Source: Tachinus rufipes (Eukaryota > Arthropoda > Insecta > Coleoptera > Staphylinidae). From it: DNA of 64,000 nucleotides. The notes under the pieces were generated by a model that saw only the letters and a program-made list of their open reading frames with translations, was not told the DNA's origin and ran no database searches. Below, piece after piece: positions 11,481 to 22,480 of the stretch (positions within the stretch are counted from its first letter, which is position 1; each line of letters begins with the position of its first letter). The DNA lies in NCBI GenBank assembly GCA_963932245.1, contig OZ010747.1, positions 15,031,979 to 15,095,978 on the forward strand, written 5' to 3'. Position numbers and translations under genes: made by a program.

Positions 11481-11559
11481 CAATTACCCGACTGTGTCAT
11501 TAGCCGCTGGTTCAAATATGCAGCAACTTTATCCGATGTGACAAGAACTAAGACTCCTC

Positions 11560-12234
11560 GCAATGTAATTTCTAAACCTGGACACAACATAGAAATTCAC
11601 GGTTTTGCTGATGCAAGTGAACGCGCATATGGTACGTGTATATATATTGTCAACGCCAAAGAAGATAAAAAACTACTAGCCATTTATTATGTGCAAAATT
11701 TAAAGTGTTCCCTGTAAAAGCAACAACAATACCCCGGCTCAAGCTTTGTGCTGCACTCCTGTTAGCGGAATTAACCAAACGAGTATGCAACTTATTAGTA
11801 GATAATAAAATCGCATGACGTTTCTATCACACCGACTCGACTATTACGCTGTCATGGATTAAATCAGAATCCAGAAACTTCAAAACATTTGTCGCAAATC
11901 GTGTAGGTAATATACATAAGAACAACTACTCCTAGTGATTGGTACCATGTTTCTACAAAAGAAAACCTCGCTGACATAATAAGCCGCGGACTTAAAGCAA
12001 CTGAGCTGAAAGACAATTTATTATGGTGGCACGGACCCGATTTCTTATTAAAAGATTCTACAACAGTAAATTTTGAACCAATCCTAGATTTGCCGGCAAG
12101 TAAACATGTGCTGATCTCTACAAAAATAGACATTTCAATTTTACCAAAATATTTATCTTTTGAAAAAACAATTCGTGTTATAGCCTATGTTTTACAGTTT
12201 ATTGCAAACGCATACGCAGCCAAGAGAAGAAAGT
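11560..12234 (+). pseudogene. BEL RNase H region remnant
   Basis: In mixed frames the sequence reads IEIHGFADASERAYG at about 11600-11632, TIPRLKLCAALLLAEL near 11728-11776, YHTDSTITLSWI near 11827-11862 and WYHVSTKENLADIISRGL near 11942-11994. These are the ordered blocks of the BEL RNase H. The Asp of FADAS and of TDST are expected catalytic positions. At least one frameshift and two stops interrupt it. The tail to 12234 includes LWWHGPDFLL, the usual linker before the integrase. Confidence 0.82.
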
Positions 12235-12365
12235 AACTAAACCATTAACTTTAAATGAAGATTATCTAGCAACATTGACTTTACTCAGAAACTTTTAACG
12301 TTTACATTTTTTTCCGCAAATATGATCAGCTTCAAAGGGGTGCTTCTGTACCAAAAAGCAGCAAA

Positions 12366-12836
12366 TTGTTAACTTTAAATCCATTTGTCGACTCAGATGG
12401 TTTGATTCTTGTAGGAAGCCGTTTGATCCATTCAGATCTTCAATTTGATAGACGCTGTCCGATTGTATTACCGTGTCACCAATTAACAAAACTTCTAATT
12501 GTCAGCATATACCGATCTCAGCTGCACAAGAAACTATCGCCGCCATGAGATTGAAGTATTGGTCATTAAATGGACGTAGTCAGACTCGCAAGGTTACACG
12601 CAACTGCATACAGTGTTTACGAGCTAAACCACGATTTGAAGCTCCACTTATAAGCGCTTTGCCCAGTTATCGTACTCAGCAATTCCAACCGTTTTTGAAA
12701 ACAGGAGTTGATTACGCCGGACCCTTTGTATCCTTAATGAAAGAAACTCAAAGACTGCAGAAGACAACAAAGGCGTATATGTGTGTATTTGTATGCTTGC
12801 CGTCCCACAACTTTTGGAAAAAAAAATTTGTTGGAT
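12366..12836 (+). pseudogene. BEL integrase remnant, truncated in the core
   Basis: The zinc-finger domain spans two overlapping frames (12366-12548 and 12473-12838): LVGSRLIHSDL, LRLKYW-like RLKYWSLNGR, and CIQCLRAKP, an H2C2-type finger. The core begins with GVDYAGPF near 12707-12730, whose Asp is the first catalytic residue, and AYMCVFVCL near 12775. After 12815 the frame turns into lysine-rich sequence and ends. The remaining catalytic residues and the whole C-terminus are absent. Confidence 0.85.
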
Positions 12837-12839
12837 AAT

Positions 12840-13905
12840 GTTTGAAATTAGTTTTCTAAAATTTTAACAATTGTGTCCTTGGCTTTAATGAATGCAAGAC
12901 TGAGATTTATGTTAAAATCCAAAGTATTTCAAAAAATTGTAAGTTTTTTTTTTAATTTTTGAAATTAAGTTTAGAGCAAAATTTCTTGTTAAACAATGTT
13001 TGAAATTAGTTTTGTAGAAATTTCAAAATAGATTAAATCAATCAATTATGTCCTCAGCTTAAATCCAGCAACTGTAATTTAAGTTAAAATCCAAAATATT
13101 TCAAAAAATCATAAAAAATATTTTTGATTTTTGAAATTAATTATTGAGCAAATTTTCTTGTTGGGTAATGCTTGAAATTAATTTTGATAAAATTTTAAGA
13201 TATTATATCAACAATTATTGTCTTTAGCTTAAATCCAAGCAAGACTGCAATTTAAGTTAAAATCCAAAATATTTCAAAAAATCGTAAAAAATATTATTGA
13301 TTTTTTAAAATAATTTTTGTTCAAAATTTTTTGTTGGACAACGTATGAAATTAGTTTTGTGAAATTTTCAAGATATTATATCAACAATTGTGTCCTCAGC
13401 TTAAATCCAAGCAAGTCTGCGATTTAAGTTAAAATCCAAAATATAAAAAAAAAAGATTTTTTTTTTTAATTTTTAAAATTAGTTTTGTGAAAATTTCAAA
13501 ATAATAAATCAACAATTGTGCTCTCGGCTTTAATAAATGTAAGACTGAGATTTATGTTAAAATCCAAAATATTTCAATAAATTGTAAAGAATATTTTTAA
13601 TTTTTGGAATTAATTTTTGAGCAAAGAATTTTTTTGGAAAATGTTTAAAATTAGTTTAGTGAAAAACTCAAAATATGATATCAACAATTGTGTCATCAGC
13701 TTAAATCCAAGCAAGACTGTAATTTGTGTAAAAATCCAATATATTTTAAAAAATTGTAAAAAATATTTTTGATTTTTAAAATTGATTTTTGATCAAATTT
13801 CTTGTTGGGCAATGTTTGAAACTAGTTTTAGAAAAAAATCAAAATATTATTTTAACAATTGTGTCTTATGTTAAAATCCAAAATATTTCAAAAAATCGTA
13901 AAAAA
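12840..13905. repeat. Tandem satellite, period about 172 bp, seven copies
   Basis: The block CAATTGTGTCCTCAGCTTAA with GTTAAAATCCAAAATATTTC recurs near 12868, 13043, 13211, 13384, 13512, 13682 and 13855. Intervals are 175, 168, 173, 128, 170 and 173 bases; the short one reflects an internal loss. Between the blocks lies a T-rich part with GAAATTAGTTTTG. Copies are diverged. No coding or RNA gene is seen. Confidence 0.88.
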
Positions 13906-16900
13906 TATAATTGACTTTTTAAAATAATGTCTTCTTATGAAGTTTCCTACGGCTTCTTGCGGCTTGTATATTGTTGTAATAGCCGGCTTTAGTGATATCG
14001 TACAAAGTTTCCGGCTATGTTGCTCTTTAAAAGTATGAGCTTCCTCTTTTAAGCTTTTTTGCAGAATGTGGTAGTAAGGTGGCTGTAGTACATTTCGTTG
14101 TACAAAGTGTTGCTTTAATTGTAAAACAAAGTACATAAAAGGGTCTTTGTAAAATGATTGCTTATAATTGCGCCATCTTTGCTTTATGTAGTTGTTTAAC
14201 CTTCACGGTTTTGTTCATGATTGTCTTTTTAAATTGATTTTTCTTAGAAATGTTGTTGTACCCACGTTGAGCTCCATTTGTCACTGGATGGGCATCCCCT
14301 AATGATAGAGGTGCGGTTCATACATGAGAAATATCTCTTCATAACAAACACTTGGACGGGATTTTTGCAGCCATAGAGAAAAATCTTTAAAAGACATGAT
14401 TTGTCAGATTTACTTTTCAAAAGTATAAAAAGTTTCTGACTTCTTTATAAGTAACGTTTTTGAAAATAGTCAAAATATTACAGAAGACGATGTTGATATC
14501 TAATCAATTGCTAACAAATATTTGGTAGAAGCAGTCAATTGACTTGCTAATATCTAATTTCTTGATCAAAACACTTGGGCAGATGAGCGGGGTGCTTTTT
14601 TGTTTTGTGATTGGAATGAAAATATTTTTAAACACTTTCAAGGTGTTGGAATCAAAATTTTCTGATTGAATACCTATAAGTTTGCGTTTCTGGACGCATA
14701 ATCTTCATGCCTAATTAAAAATTATTTTAAAAAAATTCATAATGCACTTAGTGTGCTAGCCTAATAGACGTTGCATAAACTTGTACCAAATCATGTCTGG
14801 AGTTAGACTATTGGACAAATAGTCTGCCTCTGCTTAAACCAAAAAAAAACGAGAAACTAATTTTTTACGGAAAGGTTTGCTTTTTTTGCCCAATTTTCAG
14901 TTGCCTTTGCATAAAAAATTTTAATGCTAGAATTGGTAACACTCAAAGTTGGAATCTGTTGTTCAAAAACAGATGCAGTAGTTTGGAGCTTCAATAAATT
15001 TTGGGTTGCTTTCAACTTGAGATAAGCTGGACAGGTTTTGTAGTTTACAAGCCATTTATTTATTAAATAATGTCTGCTGACTTCCGTTGTTTCCGTATGT
15101 TCAACGTAGACCATGAGGTTAGACAACTTGGTAAGAGACCATGGTTTCTCTACTTTTTCTGTTCTGCAGAAACTAAACTTAGAGCATCAGAAAACGTTTT
15201 TTATCTCTTCCCATGCGTTTGACAGATAAGAGAGGTGCCATAGAGCAGAATACTCTACTTTCCTTATAACTTTGTGTAGTGGTAGATATTAATATCTTCA
15301 CAATGTTTTATCGCACTCTAAAAATCCAAACAAAATAAAACATGCTTCCAGATTCCATGTCTTTAAACGTGGCCGGCAACTTCTAAAATACAGTTTTCTC
15401 TAGTATAACAATTAGGGAAAAGCGTCTTATGTTGATTGATGGAACTCTATCACTTCTATATCCTCAAAGTTTTTAAACTTGATTGAGTTTAGGGCAAATC
15501 TTCTTCCAGAGGCCTAGGCCAGGACTTCTAATAACTTGTTGAGTTAGATGTTCTGATTTAGGTTTGCGGTTACTGGAAAAGAGGATAAGGTTTTGGGGCA
15601 TTTTTTTGTAGCAGTCTGGACCGGAACATACGGTGACGTGAGTAGCCGAGTAGGTAGTATTTGCGGCTGTTGGCAAAAACCTTCAAATCCGCTCTGGTAA
15701 TAGTTTTGTTTAGTGTCGCACGATTTTTAAATTTGTTAGCGATGTCTTGCTTTATTGCGTAGAAATTTTTTTCTTGCTCTAATCTACTTGAATTTATTTT
15801 TGTGCAGATCAATTTTTTTCAATTTGCTCTTATTTAAAGATATGATAAATTTCTTTAACGTGTTGATCTAATTTTTAAAGACCTGGGCGGTTTTCTTCAT
15901 CAGGGCGTACTTTTGGTTGCAGATGTCTTACATGGTAAAAAGATTTTAAATTAATTAATTGCATAACTAATTAATTCAGTAGAATTAATTGGGTAAATAA
16001 TCTTGATTGAGCAAGCTAACCACAATCAAATTGTTTGTTTCAATAAAAACAGCAAGGTCGCTTTAGTTGAATGGTCAAGTTGATATCTTTAGATGTTGTC
16101 CTACTCGACTCTGTCTGCTCTGTTCGGAGTACTTATAATATTATAATTATGGAAAGTAGTTTAAACTGTGCTGCCCAACCCCCTCGCACAAGTGTTTTTA
16201 TCAGTAGATTGGATATCATCATCTCCTCAATATAATGATAACAAACATCCTTGACAACAAACACCTGGGATTTATGATTACAAAAAAGTTATTTGAACTG
16301 AAATGCCTTGCTCGCCCGCCCAAATGTTTGTTGTTAATAGATTGGATATTATTATCTTCTCCTATAATAAAATTTCAAATATTCTTACTGCAAATGTTTA
16401 GGCAGGTAGACACAAAACTGCCGTTTAAATTTTCAAAAAATTAGTTTTAACTAAAGTGCGACCAAACTACGTACAATGTTTTTTTTTGCGTAAAGTCTCG
16501 TTAAAAATTTTCTGCAGTTGTTTTATGAGTTATTTAGTTTTGGGCTATCTAACAGATTGATTTAGTTGTAGACGCCTGGGTATATTGTTTAAACTGTAGA
16601 ATTGCTTTATGCTAAGGCACATTTATGTCCAAAACTAGGTTTAATAGTAATGTCTGCAACAAGGTTTGATTCCACCTGTTGTTGGTATGCAAGCTGTTAG
16701 TTTGGGTTTAGACTTTAGACTCTTATCTGGTTTACTATAGTAGTTATTTTAGACCAAAAACATAAAAAAACTTTTCTGGTTTATCAAAACTGATTTTGCC
16801 AGCATCTTAGTTAGAATACCAATATGCTGCAACTTACAGATGCAATAAATCGTTTTGTGATTTGTACTTTTGGTTTTCTTCAACTTTATCAAAACGTCTC

Positions 16901-18097
16901 ATATCTGAAACGATAAACTTTAAGAGCAAAGCGTTGTATAAATCTTTTATAGCAGATTACTAAAGTTTTTCTCATTCAAATAATACACGACAACAACAAC
17001 CTCAAACTTTATTGCACTCTACTTCTAAAAAACGTTACGGATTTAGAACATATAGAAAAATTCATCTTGTTTTTTCCATGTTTTTTTTTTAGTTTTTTAC
17101 AATATCTTTCAAATCTCTCCAATGCTCTGGTCAATTTTGTCGATATGGTCATGATCTGAGTTCCAAAAAAAATGTTAGTTTTTCAAGTTCTTCTTCAGTT
17201 TTTCAAATCTTTTCTCAACATCCAAAACTTTGCATTTGCTTGAAACTTTCAATCAACTTAGTTATGATGTCCGTGATAAGTGCATTAGTATATTATATAT
17301 GACCAAAAAAACATTGCATTATTTGATTGGCTGTAAATAACAATCTTACACGACGTCATACGTTACAATCTGATAGTAGTGATAGAATAATAAACTTTAA
17401 AAGTTCCGGAAACAATATTTTATTTTGGGGACAAGCAACAAAAATTGAGTGTAACTTGTGTCTAAATGCTTATGAAGCTCTTTGCTTTTAGCAGCCCTCA
17501 CTCACCTTACTCTTTTGTAAAAAAATTGTAAAAATAGAGCAAATTTTCACATTTTTTTTTCTTGCTTTAGGTCCATGTAGCATCACTTAGGTTTAAAACC
17601 AAAATACATGCAAAATACTGTTTTTAGAGTAGAGAAGCAAATAATTATTCAAATATGTATAACCAAACCTCCTTTTAAATACTTTACTAAACTTTTTCTT
17701 TAGCCAGATCAACATCAAAAATTTTACTAGACTATTTAGAAGCCGTAACCTGCCAACAACCCTAACCTTCAACCCACATCAAGAACAAACACAACCTGGG
17801 TATAGAAGAAGTTATTCTACCTCAAAGAATATCTTTAGTGAATTAAAAAAAAAAAAAATTTATAAATTACAAAAAAAATTAAAAAACTTAAAAATAAAAA
17901 ATAAAAAAATTTGTGAATCCCCTAAAATTTTTTTTGATAAAATTTTTGATAGTTTTTTTTCCAAAAATAGCTACAACATCTAAAACTATGAGAAAACACT
18001 GAAAATCTTAACCAATACTAAAAAATGTGCTAAACAAAAGCTTTTAAATAAACTTGACAGAAAGTCCAAAATTGTACGATTACTAATTTTATTCGAT
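13906..18097. other. T-rich DNA with scattered hairpin-satellite relics
   Basis: No family is recognised. Minus-strand open frames at 13888-14136, 14857-15126, 15473-15676 and 15570-15812 have balanced residue composition for such AT-rich DNA but match nothing I know; they could be shreds of an unrecognised element. Relics of the 111-bp satellite occur as CAAACACTTGGACGGG at about 14344 and AAAACACTTGGGC near 14568, and as weak CGCCCAAATGTTTG and GCACAAGTGTTT blocks at 16185-16330. From 16500 to 18090 only low-complexity AT-rich sequence is seen. Confidence 0.5.
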
Positions 18098-18853
18098 TCA
18101 AAACAGTAGTTTTGACTTTAGTTCCTGCTTGCCGACCAAGTGCTTGTAATTAAATATCTTTATTACAAACATTTGGGTGTGTGGGTGTGGTAATAAATTC
18201 ATTGATTTTGGGACATTAATTTTAGTTTTACTTCTCGCCCATCCATCCAAGTGTTTGTAATCTAATTTCTTGATTACACATACTTGAGTGAGTGAAATGG
18301 GCACTAAATTCATTAGTTTTGAGACAGTAGTTTTGACTTTAGTTCCCGCCCGCCTACCCAAGTGTTTGTGATTCATTTTTTTGTTTTCAAACACTTGACT
18401 GGGTGGGTGGGGTACTAAGTTTATAAATTCTAACACAAAAGTTTTGACTTTAATACCTGTCCACCCACCCAAGTGTATGTGTTCCAGTTTCTTGATCACA
18501 AACACTTGGGTGGGTGAGTGAGAGGAGTCCTAAGCTCATTGATTCCAAGACAGTAGTTTTGACTTTAGTTTCCGCCCACACGCCCAAGTGTTTGTTATCC
18601 AATTTTTTTATAAGAAACACTTGGATGAATAAATGGGGCACTAAGTTCATTAATTCCAAGACAGTAATTTTAACTATAGTTTTAGCTTACCCACCTATGT
18701 GTTTGTAAACCAATGTCTTGCTCACAAAACACATGAATGGGTGGGCGGAGCACTAATTCTATTGATTCTAAATCAGTAGTTTTGATTGTAGTTAACGCCC
18801 ATCCATCCAAGTCTTAATGATCCAATTTCTTAATCACAAACACTTAAATGAGT
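18098..18853. repeat. 111-bp hairpin satellite, left part
   Basis: About seven units. Each has a left arm like CCCACCCAAGTGTTTGTGAT, a short middle such as CCAATTTCTT, a right arm like GATCACAAACACTTGGGTGG, then GGGCACTAAGTTCATTGATT and CCAAGACAGTAGTTTTGACT. The arms are reverse complements, so each unit can fold back. Minus-strand open frames here (18098-18505, 18450-18659) are repeat translations, not genes. The array continues beyond the inserted LINE at 20203. Confidence 0.92.
18844..18853. repeat. Target-site duplication, left copy (TTAAATGAGT)
   Basis: TTAAATGAGT is satellite sequence (a variant of CTTGGGTGGGT) and is repeated exactly at 20193-20202, on the other side of the LINE. Confidence 0.88.
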
Positions 18854-20192
18854 CTTCTTCTTCATGTGTCATGCCCTCCAAGGGCGTTGACGACCAATTT
18901 CATTATTTGAATTTTATTTGCAGCTTTTCGATATAGGGATCTTGTACTTTGTCCAAACCATTGGCAAAGGTTCTTGAACCATGATGTTCTACGGTGGCCT
19001 GTACTGCGCGTACCTTGTATTTTACACTGTATTATTGTCTGCTGTAACTTGTACTTATCATTTCGGATAACATGACCAAGGTATTCCAGTTTTCTTCTCT
19101 TTATTGTGTTGAAAACTTCTGTTTGCTTATTGACTCTTTGCAAAACCTCGACGTTAGTAATTCGATCCACCCAAGAAATTCTCAGCACTCTACGGTAAGT
19201 CCACATCTCAAAAGCCTCCACCTTCTTACACATAGCCTCCGTAAGTGTCCAAGCCTCGACGCCGTAGTACAGGATACTAAACACATAACTCCTTAACAAT
19301 CTGATTCTGAGGGGGATTTCCAAGTGCCTGTTGTTCAGCACTTTCTTCATTTTGGTGAAAGCTCCTCTTGCCTGTTCGATGCGGTTTCTAATTTCCGATG
19401 TCATGTCCCATTTGTCGTTTACGTTACAGCCAAGGTACTTATAAGAGTTGACGCGTTCCACCACCTCTATTCCAACTCTTAGATTCAGCTGGTTATTTAC
19501 GCTGGTTATATTTACGACAAGCCATTTTGTCTTATTAACGTTGAGTTTAAGACCCATGGACAAGCTGTGCTCTGTAACGGTTGTCATTAGTTCTTGTAGG
19601 TCTTCCATGTTCGTAGCCAATAGAACGGTGTCGTCGGCATACCTCAGGTTATTGATCAATATGCCTCCTACGATTACTCCTATGTTCTTGCCATCCAATG
19701 CTTCTCGAAATATTTTTTCTGCATAAAGGTTAAAAAGTAATGGCGAGAGAACAAGGCCTTGTCGCACCCCTCTTTGAATCACGACCTCTTCTGACAGTTC
19801 TTTGTTCACTAACACCGCTGCTGTTTGGTTCCAATACAGGTTGGCTATAATGCGGATATCTTGCCCGTCTAATCCCAATTATTTAAGTATATCTACTACT
19901 TTATTGTGGTTTACGGTGTCAAATGCTTTTTCATAGTCTAAAAAGCAGGCAAAAACATCCACATTGACATTAAGGCATCGTTGTATCAGACCTTGTACAC
20001 TGAAAAGTGCCTCTCTTGTGCCGAACCCATTCCAAAAGCCAAACTGGGACTCGCTTATCGACTCTTCACATTTGCGGTAAATACGATTATGGATGATCTT
20101 CAAAAATAGTTTCAATACCTGACTCATGAGACTGATGGTCCTATAATCTTTACATTGTTTCGCATTTGATTTCTTTGGTAAGGTGATGAAAA
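18854..20192 (-). mobile_element. RTE-like non-LTR retrotransposon, 5'-truncated
   Basis: The element is inserted in the 111-bp satellite and bounded by the 10-bp duplication TTAAATGAGT. On the minus strand it starts inside the reverse transcriptase and ends in GAAGAAGAAG at 18854, only about ten bases after the stop codon. A very short 3' UTR and a short simple-repeat tail are known features of the RTE group; that clade name is inferred from this and from the protein. 5' truncation is normal for target-primed reverse transcription. Confidence 0.88.
18862..20190 (-). pseudogene. LINE reverse transcriptase, one in-frame stop
   Basis: Translated from the minus strand it opens with FITLPKKSNAKQ and CKDYRTISLMSQ, then ISESQFGFWNGFGTREALF, DYEKAFDTVNH with the first catalytic Asp, a TAA stop at about 19880, then GVRQGLVLSPLLFNLYAEKI, LRYADDTVLL with the intact YADD box, LNVNKTKWLVV, YKYLGCNV and a C-terminal region with SYVFSILYYGVEAWTL, MWTYRRVLRISWVDRI and KLEYLGHVIRNDKY. 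It ends NALGGHDT. The endonuclease domain is lost by 5' truncation. Apart from one stop the frame is open for 440 codons, so the insertion is young relative to its neighbours. Confidence 0.92.
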
Positions 20193-20202
20193 TTAAATGA
20201 GT
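20193..20202. repeat. Target-site duplication, right copy (TTAAATGAGT)
   Basis: Exact match to 18844-18853 and directly followed by the resumed satellite (GGGAAAGGCAATTAGTTCA). Confidence 0.88.
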
Positions 20203-22480
20203 GGGAAAGGCAATTAGTTCAATGATTCCAAAACAGTAGTTTTTACTTTAGCTCTCATCCACTCACCCAAGTGTTTGTGATCCAATTTCTTGAATAAAAA
20301 CACTTGGGTGGGTGGATGGGGCACTAAATTTATTATTTCAGAGACAGTAGTTTTGACTTTAGTTCCCGCCCATCTACCCAAGTGTTTGTGATCCAGTTTC
20401 TTGATCACAAACACTTGAGTGGGTAGCTGGAGTACTAAGTTTATTGATTCCAAGACAATAGTTGTGACTTTGGTTCCCGCGCACCCACTCAAGTGTTTGT
20501 GATCCAGTTTCTTGATCACAAACACTTGGGTGAGTGGGTGGAGTACTAAATTCATTGATTCCAAGACAAAAGTTTGGACTTTAGTTCTCGCCCACCCGAA
20601 CAAGTGTTTGTGATCTAATTTCTTGATCACAAACACTTGGGTGGGTGTGTGCGGTAATAAGTTTATTCATTCCAAGACAGTAATTTTGACTTTAGTTTCC
20701 GCCCACCCGCCCAAGTGTTTGTAATCCAATTTTTTCATAAGAAACACTTGGATGGGTGAGTAGGGCACTAAATCCATTGATTTCAAGACAGTAGTTTTGG
20801 CTGTAGTTTCCGCCTATCCACTCAAGTGTTACTAATCCAATGTCTTGATCACAAACACTTGAGTAGGTGGGAAAAGCACTAATTTCATTAATTCTACAAC
20901 AGTAGTTTTGACTTTAGTTTCCGCCTACTCATCCAAGTGTTTGTAATCTAGTTTCTTGATCACAAACAATTGGGTAAGTGGGTGGAGTACTAAATTCATT
21001 GATTTCAAAACAGTAGTTTTGACTTTAGTTTCCGCCCACCCGCCCAACTGTTTGTAATCCATTTTTTTTTATAAGAAACATTTGGGTGGGTAGATGGGTA
21101 CTAAGTTCATTGGTTCCAAGACAGCAGTTTTGACTTTAGTTCCCGCTTGCTCAGTGTTTGTGATCCAATTTCTTGCTCACAAACACCTAGGCGGGTGGAC
21201 AAAGCACTAACTATATTGATTCTAAAACAGTAATTTTGACTGTAGTTTCCGCCCACCCACCCAAGTGTTTCTGTACCAATTTACCACCCAAATGTTTGTC
21301 AACTAGTTTCTTGATCACAAACACTTAGGTTGGTAGGTGGGATACTAAGTTCATTGATTCCAAGACAGAAGTTTTGAGTTTAATTCTTGCCTACCCAACA
21401 AAGTGTTTGTAATCCATTTTTTTTATAAAACACACTTAGTTTGTTGGGTGGGGCACTAAGTTCATTAATTCCAAGACAGTAGTTTTGACTTTAGTTCTCG
21501 CCCACTTGTCCAAGTGTTTCTGATCCAGTATCCATCCATGATCCAATTTTTGCATGTGAAACACTTGGATATGTGGTTGGGGCACTAAGTTTATTGATTT
21601 CAAGATAGTAGTTTTGACTTTAGTTTCAGTTTACCCACCCAAGAGTTTGTGATCTATTTTCTTGCTTACAAACACTTGGGTGGGTGGGTAGGGCAATAAT
21701 TTGATTGATATTAAAACAGTAGTTTTGACTGTAGTTTCCGCTCACCCGCCTAAGTGTTAATGATTTATTGTTTTGATCACAAACACTTGTATGGGTGGGT
21801 TGGGCAATAAGTTCATTAATTCCGAGACAGTAGTTTTTACTTTAGCTTCTGTCCACCCACCGATGTGTTTGTGATACAATTTCTTGATCACAACCACTTG
21901 AGTGAGTGGGTGGAATACTAAATTCATTGATTCCAAAACAGTAGTTTTGACTTTAGTTCCTGCTCACCCGCCCAAGTGTTTGTAATCCAATTTTTGAATA
22001 AGAAACACTTGGATAGGTGGATGGGGCACTGAGTTTATTAATTTTAAGACAGTAGTTTTGACTTTAATTTTAGGTTAACCACCCAAGTGTTTGTGATCTA
22101 ATTTCTTGCTCAGAAACACTTGGGTGGGTGAGCAGAGCACTAATTTCATTGATATTAAAACAGAAGTTTTGACTGTAGTTTTTGCTCACCCACCCAAGTG
22201 ATAATGATCTAATTTCTTGATTACGAACACTTTTATGGGTGGGTAGGGCAATAAGTTCATTGATTCCAAAACAGTAGTTTTTACTTTAGCTTCTGTCTAC
22301 CCACCCAAGTGTTTGTAACTCAATTTTTTGATCAAAAACCCTTGAGGGAGTAGGTGAAATATTAAGTTCATTGATTCCAAGACAGTAGTTTTGACTTTAG
22401 TTCCCACCCAAGTGTTTGTAATCTGATTTTTTCATCAAAAACACTTAGATGGGTGAGTGGGGCACTAATATTCATTAACT
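20203..22480. repeat. 111-bp hairpin satellite, main array
   Basis: About twenty diverged units. The marker CAGTAGTTTTGAC recurs near 20347, 20458, 20568, 20679, 20789, 20900, 21010 and onward, spacing 110-112. Arms CACCCAAGTGTTTGTGATC and GATCACAAACACTTGGGTG are complementary around CAATTTCTT. A second arm type has GTTTGTAATCC with ATAAGAAACACTTGG. At 21678-21693 four GGG runs lie close together (GGGTGGGTGGGTAGGG). The minus-strand frame at 20214-20636 is a repeat translation. Confidence 0.93.

Larger units (their letters stand above)
8652..12836 (+). mobile_element. BEL/Pao LTR retrotransposon, 3'-truncated
   Basis: Domains appear in BEL order on the plus strand: primer-binding site, Gag with the DUF1759-type region, zinc knuckles, aspartic protease (DUF1758-type), reverse transcriptase, RNase H, and integrase (zinc finger and first part of the core). 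Coding is broken by stops and frameshifts throughout. The integrase stops being recognisable at about 12836, where a ~172-bp satellite starts; no 3' LTR follows. The truncation point abutting a satellite suggests loss of the end by recombination or satellite expansion. Confidence 0.9.

Noticed and set aside
18098..20636. Long minus-strand open frames (135 and 140 codons) in the 111-bp array
   Set aside because: The proteins are repeated translations of the satellite unit (for example KKLDHKHLG), with no independent coding evidence.
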